Shown: positions 32,630-41,552 of the stretch, piece by piece
Layout of the letters: every line of letters starts with the position of its first letter
How positions within the stretch are numbered: the first letter of the stretch is position 1
NCBI GenBank assembly: GCA_005223045.1
Contig: NJBM01000008.1
Location: 1-64,000, forward strand
Source: Planctomycetes bacterium B3_Pla
Lineage (GTDB): Bacteria > Planctomycetota > Phycisphaerae > Sedimentisphaerales > Anaerobacaceae
Length of the DNA: 64,000 nucleotides
Direction: 5' to 3'
Made by a program: the position numbers and the translations under genes
The notes under the pieces: model-generated
Told to the model about the DNA's origin: nothing
What the model saw: the letters and a program-made list of their open reading frames with translations, nothing else
The model's database searches: none

Positions 32630-33540
32630 AAAATATAGCCATCGCAATCTTCATCGTGTTCATCGTCATTACTTTGGGTCTCTATCTGGTCTCATTCCAG
32701 GTCAGAGAGACAGAGTCCTGTCTGGTGACGAGATTCGGTGAGGCGGTCCGTCAGATTAGTGAGTCGAGAAGCGTGCCGTATTTCAAATGGCCGTTCCCGA
32801 TCGAGCAGGTCCATAAGTTTGATTCTCGCATGAGGGTCTTCGCACCGAAACTTGAGGAGACGGCAACGGCCGGAGGCGAGCCGATTATCGTCAACACGTA
32901 CGTTGTCTGGAGGATTGCCGAGCCGCTGGATTTCTTCAATGCCGTCAAGACCGTCAGGCGGGCCGAAGATGAAGTATTGCTCAGCCGGATTCGCAACACG
33001 CAGAAAAGTGTGATTGGCAACCATCATTTTTCTGAATTTATCAATAGCGACACGGCAAGAATCAAGTTCGACCAGATTCAGGACGAGATGTTGACAGACC
33101 TGCAGCAGGCCCTTGCGGATGCGGATTACGGCATCGAGATCAAGGCCCTTGGCATAAAGCAGCTCAAGATAAACGAGGAGGTCAGCAAAGAAGTATTCGA
33201 ACGAATGAAGGCCGAAAGAGAGCGCCGGACCGCTACGATAATCCTGCAGGGAACCGTCGAGGCCAACAGAATCAAGACCGATGCCGAGCTAAAGAGCAGG
33301 GAATTGATTGCCGCCGCTGAGGCCAGGGCAAAGATAATTCGGGGTAAAGGCGACGAGGGCGCTGCAAAATACTTTGAAATGCTTGACGCCGATCCCGAAC
33401 TCGCAATGCTCCTGCGCGACCTCGAGGCGCTGCGGAAAATATTTGCCGACAGGACAACCCTGGTCGTGCCCACCGATGAAAAACCTTTCAACCTGCTCAA
33501 GGGAATGCCCAAGGTCAAAGCTGGCGGGGCGAACAAATAG
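32626..33540 (+). CDS. hflC: HflC-like SPFH protein
   Basis: 304 residues, typical HflC length. One N-terminal membrane helix (IAIAIFIVFIVITLGLYLV), then the SPFH domain (CLVTRFGEAVRQI, YFKWPFPIEQVHKFDSR, VNTYVVWRIAEPLDFF) and a helical arm (ERMKAERERRTATIILQGT, AEARAKIIRG). It partners HflK proteins in membrane-bound rings. It overlaps the previous gene by four bases and is followed after 29 bases by a second HflK-like gene. Confidence 0.9.
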   Translation: MKNIAIAIFIVFIVITLGLYLVSFQVRETESCLVTRFGEAVRQISESRSVPYFKWPFPIEQVHKFDSRMRVFAPKLEETATAGGEPIIVNTYVVWRIAEPLDFFNAVKTVRRAEDEVLLSRIRNTQKSVIGNHHFSEFINSDTARIKFDQIQDEMLTDLQQALADADYGIEIKALGIKQLKINEEVSKEVFERMKAERERRTATIILQGTVEANRIKTDAELKSRELIAAAEARAKIIRGKGDEGAAKYFEMLDADPELAMLLRDLEALRKIFADRTTLVVPTDEKPFNLLKGMPKVKAGGANK

Positions 33541-33569
33541 CAGGAACAACTTAGAATCATTCTAATATT

Positions 33570-34871
33570 ATGGTCGAACAAAATAACGAAGACAAAAAAG
33601 ATTTGAATCCTGAGTCACCGGAAGTATTTGCCGGCGAGGAGCTTGATGCCGCAAGTAAGAGTTTGTCCGAGGCCCTGAGGATTAGCTTCGTAATCCTAAA
33701 GGTAATAATGATTGGCCTGATTATCGCTTTCCTGGCCTCGGGATTTGAAAAGGTTGACTCCGACGAGCAGGCGATTGTTCTGCGATTTGGCAAGATTCAG
33801 GGAGAAGGCGAACCTCTCGGGCCGGGCGCCCACTGGATACTCCCTTATCCGATAGACGAAATTATCAAGATTCCCGTCGAGCGAAAGGTGAATCTGGCTA
33901 TCAACTCGTTCTGGTATTTCCAGACACAGGAAGACATGCTGTCCGAGGCAAGGCGTCCAGTTCGCCCCGGCATGGGATTGAGACCTTTGATTGACGGCTA
34001 TTGCCTGACCCGGAGTGAAGACGGCGCCGAAACGGCCGGCTCTGACGGCAGCGATTACAACATTGTCCACACAAAGTGGCAGCTTACCTATCAGATCGAT
34101 GATCCCGAACGTTTCTTCACGAGCATTGATGTAAATGAGGTCAAGCCGGGCGACGTCTATTTCAACGTAATAACGGAAAGCGTAACGCCGCTTCTCGAAA
34201 ATATGTTCGAGGATGCCGTTGTCTCGGCAATGGTTCACTACACAATCGATGAGGCGATTTCCAGCCGGGACAGGATTCCAAAGCACGTAGAAAGACTGTT
34301 GCAGGAAAAGCTGGACAAGATAGAAAGCGGCATAAGGGTTGAATCGGTGCAACTGACCAGGAGCGAGCCTCCGCCGCATACCAGAGATGCATTCGAGGCC
34401 TCAATTAAGGCCAGTAACACGAGTCAGGGCGAGATCACGAAAGCCAAAACAGACGCAGAAACGATCCTCAACGAAGCCGGCGGACCGGTCGCATTTGCCC
34501 TGCTCAAAGACAAGAAATCTATTAGCGAGCTTAGTGAACAGGAACAAGAGCTTCTATGGTCGGATCTGGGCGGCACCGCCCGCAAGAGAATGGCCGACGC
34601 CCGCGCTTATCAAACGAGGGTGGTGGAGACCGCCAAAGCCAATGCCGATTATCTTCAGCGCTTGCTGCCGGAGTACAGGCAGCGCCCGGAGCTTGTTGTC
34701 CAGAGAATATATCTCGATGCCATGGAGCAAATCTTCACCAACGCCGATGAGATATTTGTCGTCCAGCCTGCCGGCGGCGCCAAGGGCGCCGAGCTTCGAA
34801 TCCTTTTGAACAGAGACCCGTTGTTAAAGCCAAAGAAGGGCGGGGGGCAGACAACGCCGGCAGATCAATAA
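33570..34871 (+). CDS. hflK: HflK-like SPFH protein
   Basis: 433 residues. A hydrophilic start, one membrane helix (about 38-52), then FEKVDSDEQAIVLRFGKIQG, EPLGPGAHWILPYPIDEIIK and VHTKWQLTYQIDDPERFFT of the SPFH domain. The C-terminal arm (about 270-400) is helical and contains ITKAKTDAETILNEAGG and VVETAKANADYLQRLLPEYR, as in HflK. This is the third SPFH gene in a row; the HflK-HflC-HflK arrangement suggests a three-component ring. Confidence 0.89.
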   Translation: MVEQNNEDKKDLNPESPEVFAGEELDAASKSLSEALRISFVILKVIMIGLIIAFLASGFEKVDSDEQAIVLRFGKIQGEGEPLGPGAHWILPYPIDEIIKIPVERKVNLAINSFWYFQTQEDMLSEARRPVRPGMGLRPLIDGYCLTRSEDGAETAGSDGSDYNIVHTKWQLTYQIDDPERFFTSIDVNEVKPGDVYFNVITESVTPLLENMFEDAVVSAMVHYTIDEAISSRDRIPKHVERLLQEKLDKIESGIRVESVQLTRSEPPPHTRDAFEASIKASNTSQGEITKAKTDAETILNEAGGPVAFALLKDKKSISELSEQEQELLWSDLGGTARKRMADARAYQTRVVETAKANADYLQRLLPEYRQRPELVVQRIYLDAMEQIFTNADEIFVVQPAGGAKGAELRILLNRDPLLKPKKGGGQTTPADQ

Positions 34872-34927
34872 CCGACATTTAGCTGACGCTGAAATGGAAG
34901 GAGATACGAGACACACGAGACAAGATT

Positions 34928-36859
34928 ATGGCCCACCAACATCTACATTTTCATGACGACATCGCCGCCGAACACACTCACGGCAAGCAGATGCGTGTAA
35001 GTTTGGCTCTGCTGGGCACACTGGCCGGCGGAATGCTGCTGCTAAGCAGCCTCATCGCCCGGTGGAGTTACTTCTACGGCAGCGGCAGCTTTCAGGCCGA
35101 ATTCCTGGCGATGCTCGCCGCGATCCTGCTCGGTGTCCCGATAGTGCTGCACGCCCTCAAGAGCCTCCTGCGAAGAGAAATGCACATGGATGAGCTTGTG
35201 GCTTTGGCGATACTCGCAGCCTTTGCGACAGGCAAGTATCTCGAAGCCGGCGTGGTCGCGGGATTCATGCTCCTGAGCGAGCTGATTGAGACAAGGACCG
35301 CACTTGGCGCTCGGGCCTCCATCGAATCTCTCATACACCTTACGCCCACGAAGGCGAATCTCATCGACAGCGGGGGCAGTGAAAAGGAAGTCAAAGTAAG
35401 CAGCCTCAAGCCCGGCGATTGCGTCCGGGTCCGCCCCGGCGATAACATACCGGCAGACGGTGAAGTTGCAAAGGGCCTCAGTTCGGTCAATGAGGCGACA
35501 ATAACGGGCGAATCCCTGCCCGTCGATAAAGTTCCGGGTATGCAGGTCTTTGCCGGGACGAACAATCTTACCGGCGTGCTCGATATCACCGTGACCAAAG
35601 CGGGCAAAGATACGACCCTCGGCAAGGTCCAGTCGCTGATTATACAGGCCGAGCAGACAAAAATACCAATCATGCGGATCATCGACCGCAATGTCAAGTG
35701 GTACACGCCGACCGTCCTGATGATCGCCGGGATAGTCTTGTTTTTTACTCGCGATATGGACAGGGCGATTGCCATACTTGTCGTTTCGTGTCCCTGCGCA
35801 CTGATTTTGGCTACGCCGACCGCTATGGTGGCGGCGATCTCGGCCTCGGCCCGCCTCGGTATCCTGATAAAAAATGTCGCCGACCTCGAAATCGCCGGCA
35901 AGATGACAGCGATGGTCTTTGACAAGACGGGGACGTTGACGACCGGCCGGCTGTACGTGACCAAGCTCACGCCAGCCGAAGGAATCGAGCCGGCTGAGCT
36001 GTTGACCGAGGCAGCCTCGGCTGAGCAGATGAGCAAGCACCCGGCCGCAAGGGCGCTGCACGAGGTTGCAAAGGAAGCCAACATTTCCCTGCCCGCGACG
36101 GACGAATTCGAGGAAACACCGGGCAAGGGGGTAACTGCCGTAGTCGATTCGGCAAGAATCATAGTCGGAAGAGACACTTTCCTGAAAGAGAATAAAATAG
36201 ATGTAAGCAACGTGGCCGATCCGACATTACACGAGGATCAGGGCTTCAGCACTCTTTACGTGGCGAAAGATTCCAAGTGCATCGGCTGGATCGGCCTGCA
36301 GGACAAGACCCGACCGGAAGCGCAGCACGCCGTCAAGGAATTGATTGATATCGGCATCAAAAGAATCACCATGCTGACCGGCGACCGAAGTGAAGTGGCC
36401 GGCAGGGTCGCTGCTGAGTTAGCTTGTACCGACTTCAAGGCGCACTGTCTGCCCCAGGACAAGTTGGCGATTGTCGAGCAGATCAAAAAAGACGGCCACA
36501 CCGTTGTGGTCGTCGGCGACGGCATAAACGATGCGCCGGCCCTGGCGGCAGGGGACCTGGGCATCGCAATGGGCGCCGCCGGCAGCGACGTGGCCATAAA
36601 TTCCGCCTCTATCGCGCTGATGAGCGATGATTTGAAAAGGCTGCCTTTCCTCGTGCGGCTTTCGCGAAAAACCGGAAAAGTTATTTACCAGAACCTCGGC
36701 TTCGGGATAATCTTTATTATTCTCGGTATTGCCGCCGGTGCAGCCGCATGGTTGCCTGCGGCCTACGCTGCCGTTCTGCACTTTGTCGGATCACTGATTG
36801 TGGTCTTTAACAGTGCCCGGCTTGTCCGCTACGGAGAGGAACTCGACCACGAACAATAG
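34928..36859 (+). CDS. Heavy-metal P1B-type ATPase
   Basis: 643 residues. A His-rich N-terminus (HQHLHFHDD, EHTHGK) replaces the usual CxxC metal domain. P-type motifs in order: TGES (about 197), the membrane metal site SCPCALILATPTA (about 286-298), the phosphorylated Asp in DKTGTLTTG (about 332), KHPAARAL (P1B His-Pro) and GDGINDAPAL. The CPC motif fits Cu(I) or Zn/Cd transport; the His-rich start leans to zinc or a similar ion, but this cannot be settled by eye. It follows the three SPFH genes after 56 bases on the same strand, a plausible operon. Metal supply or removal may be tied to the membrane ring (inference). Confidence 0.92.
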   Translation: MAHQHLHFHDDIAAEHTHGKQMRVSLALLGTLAGGMLLLSSLIARWSYFYGSGSFQAEFLAMLAAILLGVPIVLHALKSLLRREMHMDELVALAILAAFATGKYLEAGVVAGFMLLSELIETRTALGARASIESLIHLTPTKANLIDSGGSEKEVKVSSLKPGDCVRVRPGDNIPADGEVAKGLSSVNEATITGESLPVDKVPGMQVFAGTNNLTGVLDITVTKAGKDTTLGKVQSLIIQAEQTKIPIMRIIDRNVKWYTPTVLMIAGIVLFFTRDMDRAIAILVVSCPCALILATPTAMVAAISASARLGILIKNVADLEIAGKMTAMVFDKTGTLTTGRLYVTKLTPAEGIEPAELLTEAASAEQMSKHPAARALHEVAKEANISLPATDEFEETPGKGVTAVVDSARIIVGRDTFLKENKIDVSNVADPTLHEDQGFSTLYVAKDSKCIGWIGLQDKTRPEAQHAVKELIDIGIKRITMLTGDRSEVAGRVAAELACTDFKAHCLPQDKLAIVEQIKKDGHTVVVVGDGINDAPALAAGDLGIAMGAAGSDVAINSASIALMSDDLKRLPFLVRLSRKTGKVIYQNLGFGIIFIILGIAAGAAAWLPAAYAAVLHFVGSLIVVFNSARLVRYGEELDHEQ

Positions 36860-36898
36860 CAATTTAAAATAGTAGTCTGTAACGCCTGAAGTGACGGG

Positions 36899-36980
36899 TG
36901 TCATTGCGAGCGAAGCGAAGCAATCTCAACCCTAACGGATGAGATTGCCGCGGCCTGCAAAGCAGGCCTCGCAATGACAA
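36899..36980. repeat. Palindromic repeat, TGTCATTGCGAG family
   Basis: Ends TGTCATTGCGAG and CTCGCAATGACA are perfect inverted repeats; inside, GCAATCTC faces GAGATTGC, and GGCCTGC faces GCAGGCC. It lies between the P-type ATPase and the next operon, where it could act as a terminator-like barrier. Confidence 0.8.
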
Positions 36981-37069
36981 GTACGCAAAGCAGATGTTAC
37001 AGAGTAATAGTTAATTGTAACTCTTAGTACATAATTTTGATTTCTGACATTTAATTTCTTGATTTGCTT

Positions 37070-38317
37070 ATGGAATACGCTGTTGAAACTTTCTCCCTGA
37101 CGAAGATTTTTTCCGACTGGTGGGGTCGGGCCAAAGTTTATGCCGTGGATGAACTGAATTTGAAGGTTCGGCACAACGAAGTGTTCGGATTCCTGGGACC
37201 GAACGGATCGGGCAAGACCACTACTCTGAAAATGCTGCTGGGACTGCTTCATCCTACAAAGGGCAAGGCCCTCGTTCTCGGCGGCAACGGAGCAGACCCA
37301 AAGATCAACTCTAAGGTTGGCTTTCTGCCCGAGGAGTCGTATTTATACAGGTATCTCAACGCCCGCGAAACCCTGGATTTCTACGGCAGGTTGTTCGGCC
37401 TGCCGCCCAAGCTGCGAAAGATGCGTATCGAGGCGCTGCTCGACATGGTCGGGCTAAAAGCCGTCGCAAACCGGGCCGTCGGGACGTTCTCGAAGGGTAT
37501 GGCCCGCAGAATCGGCCTTGCCCAGGCGCTTATAAACGACCCCGAGCTGCTGATACTGGATGAGCCGACAACCGGCCTCGATCCCATCGGAACCAGGCAG
37601 ATAAAGGACCTGATTATCAAATTAGCCGAACGCGGCAAGACAGTTCTGCTTTGCAGCCACCTGCTTGCGGACGTCGAGGATGTGTGCGACAGAATCGCGA
37701 TTCTCTACGGCGGCAAAATACAGAGTCAGGGCCGGGTCAGAGACCTCCTGCAGCAGACAAACAAAAGACAAATCACGACCGACGCTATAAGCGATACGAC
37801 CGTCGAGAAGATAAAACAGTTGGTCCGGGACGAAAACGCCGAGTGCGAGGTAACTTCCCCGATGGACAAGCTGGAAACATTTTTCATCAGGACCGTCATG
37901 GCCGCTCAGCAGCAGGCCCACCCGACGAGCGGCGCCGTCAGCACGACCAGAATAGGCGATTTCCTCACACAGCCGCCTTCCGTGGAGACCATACTCGATA
38001 AACTTGTTGCCGCACCGATGACGCCGGAGGTATCTGCAGAGAGTGCGGCAACCGAAAAGATCGTCGCCGGCGACGTTTCAGAAGCGAGACCCGATGAGCA
38101 GTTGCTGAGCAAATTGACCGGGTCGGATGAGCCGGTTGAGCCCGAAACGGCTGTCCGAGACGAAAAGGTTGAAACACAACCCGTTGAGTCGCCAATCCCG
38201 CAGCAGGATCAGGTCAGGGATGATGTCCTGGACCAGCTTACCGGCCGATCAGTCGGTCAGGGCGAAGAAGAGAAAGAAACCGATAAAACGCAGGCAGGAG
38301 ACTCCGGCGATGCGTAG
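37070..38317 (+). CDS. ABC transporter ATP-binding protein with long acidic tail
   Basis: 415 residues from the ATG at 37070; a TTG at 37064 is an alternative. Residues 1-240 are a standard ABC-2 ATPase: Walker A GPNGSGKTT, the Q-loop region FLPEESYLYRYL, signature FSKGMARR, Walker B LLILDEPTTGLDP and HLLADVEDVCD. Residues from about 285 to the end are unusual: a hydrophilic, Glu/Asp/Thr/Val-rich tail of low complexity with no domain, including a short repeated theme of ILDKLV / LLSKLTG / VLDQLTG. The eight-base overlap with the permease gene shows they work together. It exports an unknown substrate or supports gliding- or envelope-type machinery, as other ABC-2 systems do. Confidence 0.9.
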   Translation: MEYAVETFSLTKIFSDWWGRAKVYAVDELNLKVRHNEVFGFLGPNGSGKTTTLKMLLGLLHPTKGKALVLGGNGADPKINSKVGFLPEESYLYRYLNARETLDFYGRLFGLPPKLRKMRIEALLDMVGLKAVANRAVGTFSKGMARRIGLAQALINDPELLILDEPTTGLDPIGTRQIKDLIIKLAERGKTVLLCSHLLADVEDVCDRIAILYGGKIQSQGRVRDLLQQTNKRQITTDAISDTTVEKIKQLVRDENAECEVTSPMDKLETFFIRTVMAAQQQAHPTSGAVSTTRIGDFLTQPPSVETILDKLVAAPMTPEVSAESAATEKIVAGDVSEARPDEQLLSKLTGSDEPVEPETAVRDEKVETQPVESPIPQQDQVRDDVLDQLTGRSVGQGEEEKETDKTQAGDSGDA

Positions 38318-39665
38318 TATCTGGGCTGTCGCTACAAATACCATAAAGCAGGCCCTGCGGATGAAAATAGCCGCGGTTTTCATGGTCCTGCTGATAGTCC
38401 TGCTTGCCGTTCTGGGTTTTTCCACTACGGGCGATGAAACGTTGAAGGGCAGGCTGCAAACCTTCGTAAGCTACAGCCTTTCTCTGATGAGCTTTCTGCT
38501 CTGCCTGCTGACAATTATCGTCTCGGTTTATACGGTGGCAAGTGATATCGAGCAAAGGCAGATTTATACGGTCATCACCAAGCCGATTCGCCGTTTTCAG
38601 TTTCTGTTGGGCAAGCTGCTCGGCGTAATAGTGCTGGACGTGATGCTGTTGGTTCTATTCTCAGCCGTCATATACGCAATCACTATTTACACGCCGCGAC
38701 TGTACAAGGCCGGTGAGACCGAGCTTGTACAGGCCAATAATGAATTCTTCACCGCGCGAGCGGCGTTGACCGTGCCCGTAGAGGATGTTACCCAGGAGGT
38801 GCTGGACAGGTATGAGGAGCTTAAACGAAGGGATGAGCTGCCTGACCAGCTCACGCGTGATGAAATCATTGTCGCACTTACCAAGCGAAAGCAGCTTGCC
38901 AGGCGGGCCGCCGATGTGGGCGGGGTAGTGGTCTGGGAATTCGATAATGTCGAACCTCTTGCACGGAGCATGTTCATAAGATTCAAATACGATATATTCC
39001 CGAATCCGCCTGACTCGCAGGTCTGGGGCAGATGGTACGCGGGCGATCCTGAGTTCCTGAAATACGGCGAGCAACCCAAAACCCAGGTTTATGACCAACG
39101 GCACAAACATGCAGCCCGGACTTTTCATGAAATAGAATTCCCTGCCGACGTGGTCACGGAAGACGGCCGTCTGGCCGTAGCGTTCGGAAACGAACCTTTT
39201 AACAGCTCAACAGTGATCTTTCCGCTGGACGGCCTGGAGGTGCTCTACAAAGCCGACAGCTTTGCCGCGAATTTCATAAGGGCCGCCCTTCTGATCCTGT
39301 GCCGCCTGATTTTCTTAGCGTGCCTGGGGATATTGGCTTCGAGCTTCTTGTCGTTTCCAGTGGCTACGTTGTTTTGCCTGGTGCTGTTCTTCACGGCGAG
39401 TTTCAGCGGCTTTGTCATCGAATCATTCGACTATCTCAGTGAAAGTGTCGGGGTGGTCTATTCTTACACACTAAAGTGGATAATTCGGCTTATGCCGCAG
39501 TTCGACAAGTTTAATCCTACGAAGTTTCTGGTGCCCGCGCGGTTATTGAGCTGGTCTATGCTGGCTAAGTGTGCAGGTTATATGGTCTGTGTTAAAGCAT
39601 TCCTGATATTGCTGATAGCCCTGCTGATCTTCAGTTATCGAGAGATTGCGAGGATTATAGTCTAA
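38310..39665 (+). CDS. ABC-2 type permease with large extracytoplasmic loop
   Basis: 451 residues from the ATG at 38310, inside the end of the ATPase gene. The first helix (IAAVFMVLLIVLLAVLGF), the signature DIEQRQIYTVITKPIRRFQF, two further helices, then a soluble domain of about 200 residues (about 135-330) and four helices at the C-terminus. The large outer domain is longer than in simple ABC-2 permeases. Related in its signature loop to the permease at 29388. Followed after 27 bases by a gene of unknown function on the same strand. Confidence 0.88.
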   Translation: MRSIWAVATNTIKQALRMKIAAVFMVLLIVLLAVLGFSTTGDETLKGRLQTFVSYSLSLMSFLLCLLTIIVSVYTVASDIEQRQIYTVITKPIRRFQFLLGKLLGVIVLDVMLLVLFSAVIYAITIYTPRLYKAGETELVQANNEFFTARAALTVPVEDVTQEVLDRYEELKRRDELPDQLTRDEIIVALTKRKQLARRAADVGGVVVWEFDNVEPLARSMFIRFKYDIFPNPPDSQVWGRWYAGDPEFLKYGEQPKTQVYDQRHKHAARTFHEIEFPADVVTEDGRLAVAFGNEPFNSSTVIFPLDGLEVLYKADSFAANFIRAALLILCRLIFLACLGILASSFLSFPVATLFCLVLFFTASFSGFVIESFDYLSESVGVVYSYTLKWIIRLMPQFDKFNPTKFLVPARLLSWSMLAKCAGYMVCVKAFLILLIALLIFSYREIARIIV

Positions 39666-39692
39666 ATCGGGTCTTTTTTGTCATTACCGAGT

Positions 39693-41525
39693 ATGCGTTT
39701 TCGTGACATAATAATCTGTTCCGTCTGTATCGTCCTTGCGGTCGGTCTGTGTATCGCTGCCGGCGTGCAGCTCGATTCGATAAACCGCCAGCGCATGGAT
39801 ATGAACCTGGTGATCGACCGGCCTGAGAACATTCCCCCCTCGCTGGCGTTCGCCACCGTTGCAACCGGGGCTTTTCGCGGGCTTGTCGTCGATGTCCTCT
39901 GGATGCGCGCCGACAAGCTCAAAGAGGAAGGCCAGTTCTTCGATGCAAGGCAGCTTGCCGAATGGATAACCATCCTGCAGCCTCGTTTCGCATCCGTCTG
40001 GGAGTTTCACGCATGGAACATGGCTTACAATATTTCTGTTGCGATACCTGCAAGTCAGCAGGAGCAGCGATGGCGCTGGGTCAGAAACGGCTACGAGCTG
40101 CTCCGCGATGAGGCCATTGGCAAGTTCAGGCTCAAGAACATCACGCTCTACCACGAGATGGCCCGAATATTCCAGCACAAAATGGGCGGCGTTTCAGACG
40201 ACGTGCACAAGTATTATAAGCTTCAGTTGGCAGCGGCGATGGAACCGCTGCTCACCTCGGAGGACAACCAGCTCGATTGGCGGGACAACAGCTATTTTGA
40301 AGCTCTTGCCGAGGCGCCGGTTGGCCTGTCGGGCATTGCCAAAGATCCGAATGTGGCCTCACTGATCAAAGCCCTCAAGTCCGCCGATCCGGCCTTTTCA
40401 GATGACGATGACCTGGTGAGCAACTATCTGTCTTTGCGTCAGAACTCCGGCAGGTTTGCGCCCGCCGCCGGCGAGGCCATAGACGATTTCCGCGGCACCG
40501 ACGCCCTCAAGAAACTCGATATATTCGCCAAAGCCGACCAGTTGCGCAAGGTCTGGAAGCTCGATCCCGCCCTGATGGCCGACTTGAACAGCACCTACGG
40601 GCCTGTTGACTTCACCGATCCGAATACGCATTTGCCCCTGGATTGGCGGCATCCCGACAGCCATGCAATCTACTGGGCTGTCAAAGGCCTGCGGATAGCG
40701 GCCCAGGAAGAATCGCGCAATATCGAGATGAACGAAACCAACACCGACCGCATCGTCGGCCACAGTCTGCAAAACCTCTTTAGAAACGGCAAGGTATTCA
40801 TACGCGACGTTTCGCTGGATGTGCCCGCCGAGAATTCCCCGCAGGGAACTCAGAAATTAATGTTCAAGGAGGTTTTCCTGCGGCCCGACCTGAGGATGTT
40901 TGACTCGTACGACAGGTCGGTGAGGAAAATTCTCGAAAAATATAAGGACGATAAAGGCACTTATGAATCCATGCGCAACGGCTACCGGAACATGCTGAAA
41001 AATGCCGCGTTCTCCTTCTATCAATCAGGGCACAAAACACAGGCGCAAAAGATTTACAACCGGCTGAGACAAGACTACGACCTGCCGGAATTCAAGGTCT
41101 CTCTGGACGTTTTTGCGAGGCGTCGTTTCCTGGAAGAACTCGAAAACATCGACATAACCAATGCACGGGAACAGATATCCTTCCTGCTTCGGGAAAGCTA
41201 CTTTCTGTACGCAATTCGCGACGACGAGGCGGCTTATGGCAGAGAGACAATGGCAAAACAAATTCATGCTTACTACACGGGAAAATATCTGGATGAGAAC
41301 AGGATTGACCTGCCTGAGTTCGAATTATTAAGATATCTTGCACTTCGCGATTTCCTGGATGACACGCAATTTGTGCCTGATCTGAGACTCGGCCTGCTGG
41401 CGCGGATAGAAATCGAAAGACCGGCGCTTGCCGAGCAGTTAAAGCCGTACAAGGAGCAGTTAGAGCAGTTGAAAGCGAAGTTAAGGCAGCAGGAACAGGA
41501 ATTGATTAAGAGCCTTGAACGATGA
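39693..41525 (+). CDS. Large membrane-anchored protein of unknown function in ABC operon
   Basis: 610 residues from the ATG at 39693; a TTG at 39678 is possible. One N-terminal membrane helix (IIICSVCIVLAVGLCIAAG), then a mostly helical protein. The first part (AFRGLVVDVLWMRADKLKEE, AEWITILQPRFASVWEFHAW) resembles helical-repeat scaffolds of the TPR type. The C-terminal 60 residues are a charged helix (EQLKPYKEQLEQLKAKLRQQ). I recognise no domain. Its position as third gene behind the ATPase and permease suggests a periplasm-facing partner of that transporter. A shared conserved layout in other planctomycetes would support this. Confidence 0.8.
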   Translation: MRFRDIIICSVCIVLAVGLCIAAGVQLDSINRQRMDMNLVIDRPENIPPSLAFATVATGAFRGLVVDVLWMRADKLKEEGQFFDARQLAEWITILQPRFASVWEFHAWNMAYNISVAIPASQQEQRWRWVRNGYELLRDEAIGKFRLKNITLYHEMARIFQHKMGGVSDDVHKYYKLQLAAAMEPLLTSEDNQLDWRDNSYFEALAEAPVGLSGIAKDPNVASLIKALKSADPAFSDDDDLVSNYLSLRQNSGRFAPAAGEAIDDFRGTDALKKLDIFAKADQLRKVWKLDPALMADLNSTYGPVDFTDPNTHLPLDWRHPDSHAIYWAVKGLRIAAQEESRNIEMNETNTDRIVGHSLQNLFRNGKVFIRDVSLDVPAENSPQGTQKLMFKEVFLRPDLRMFDSYDRSVRKILEKYKDDKGTYESMRNGYRNMLKNAAFSFYQSGHKTQAQKIYNRLRQDYDLPEFKVSLDVFARRRFLEELENIDITNAREQISFLLRESYFLYAIRDDEAAYGRETMAKQIHAYYTGKYLDENRIDLPEFELLRYLALRDFLDDTQFVPDLRLGLLARIEIERPALAEQLKPYKEQLEQLKAKLRQQEQELIKSLER

Positions 41526-41552
41526 ACTTCACCAATATGAGTGACTTGAGGC

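Noticed and set aside
35042..36210. Two long minus-strand frames (339 and 372 codons) opposite the metal ATPase
   Set aside because: They overlap a P-type ATPase with all motifs intact; both reverse frames are low-complexity shadows without family features.
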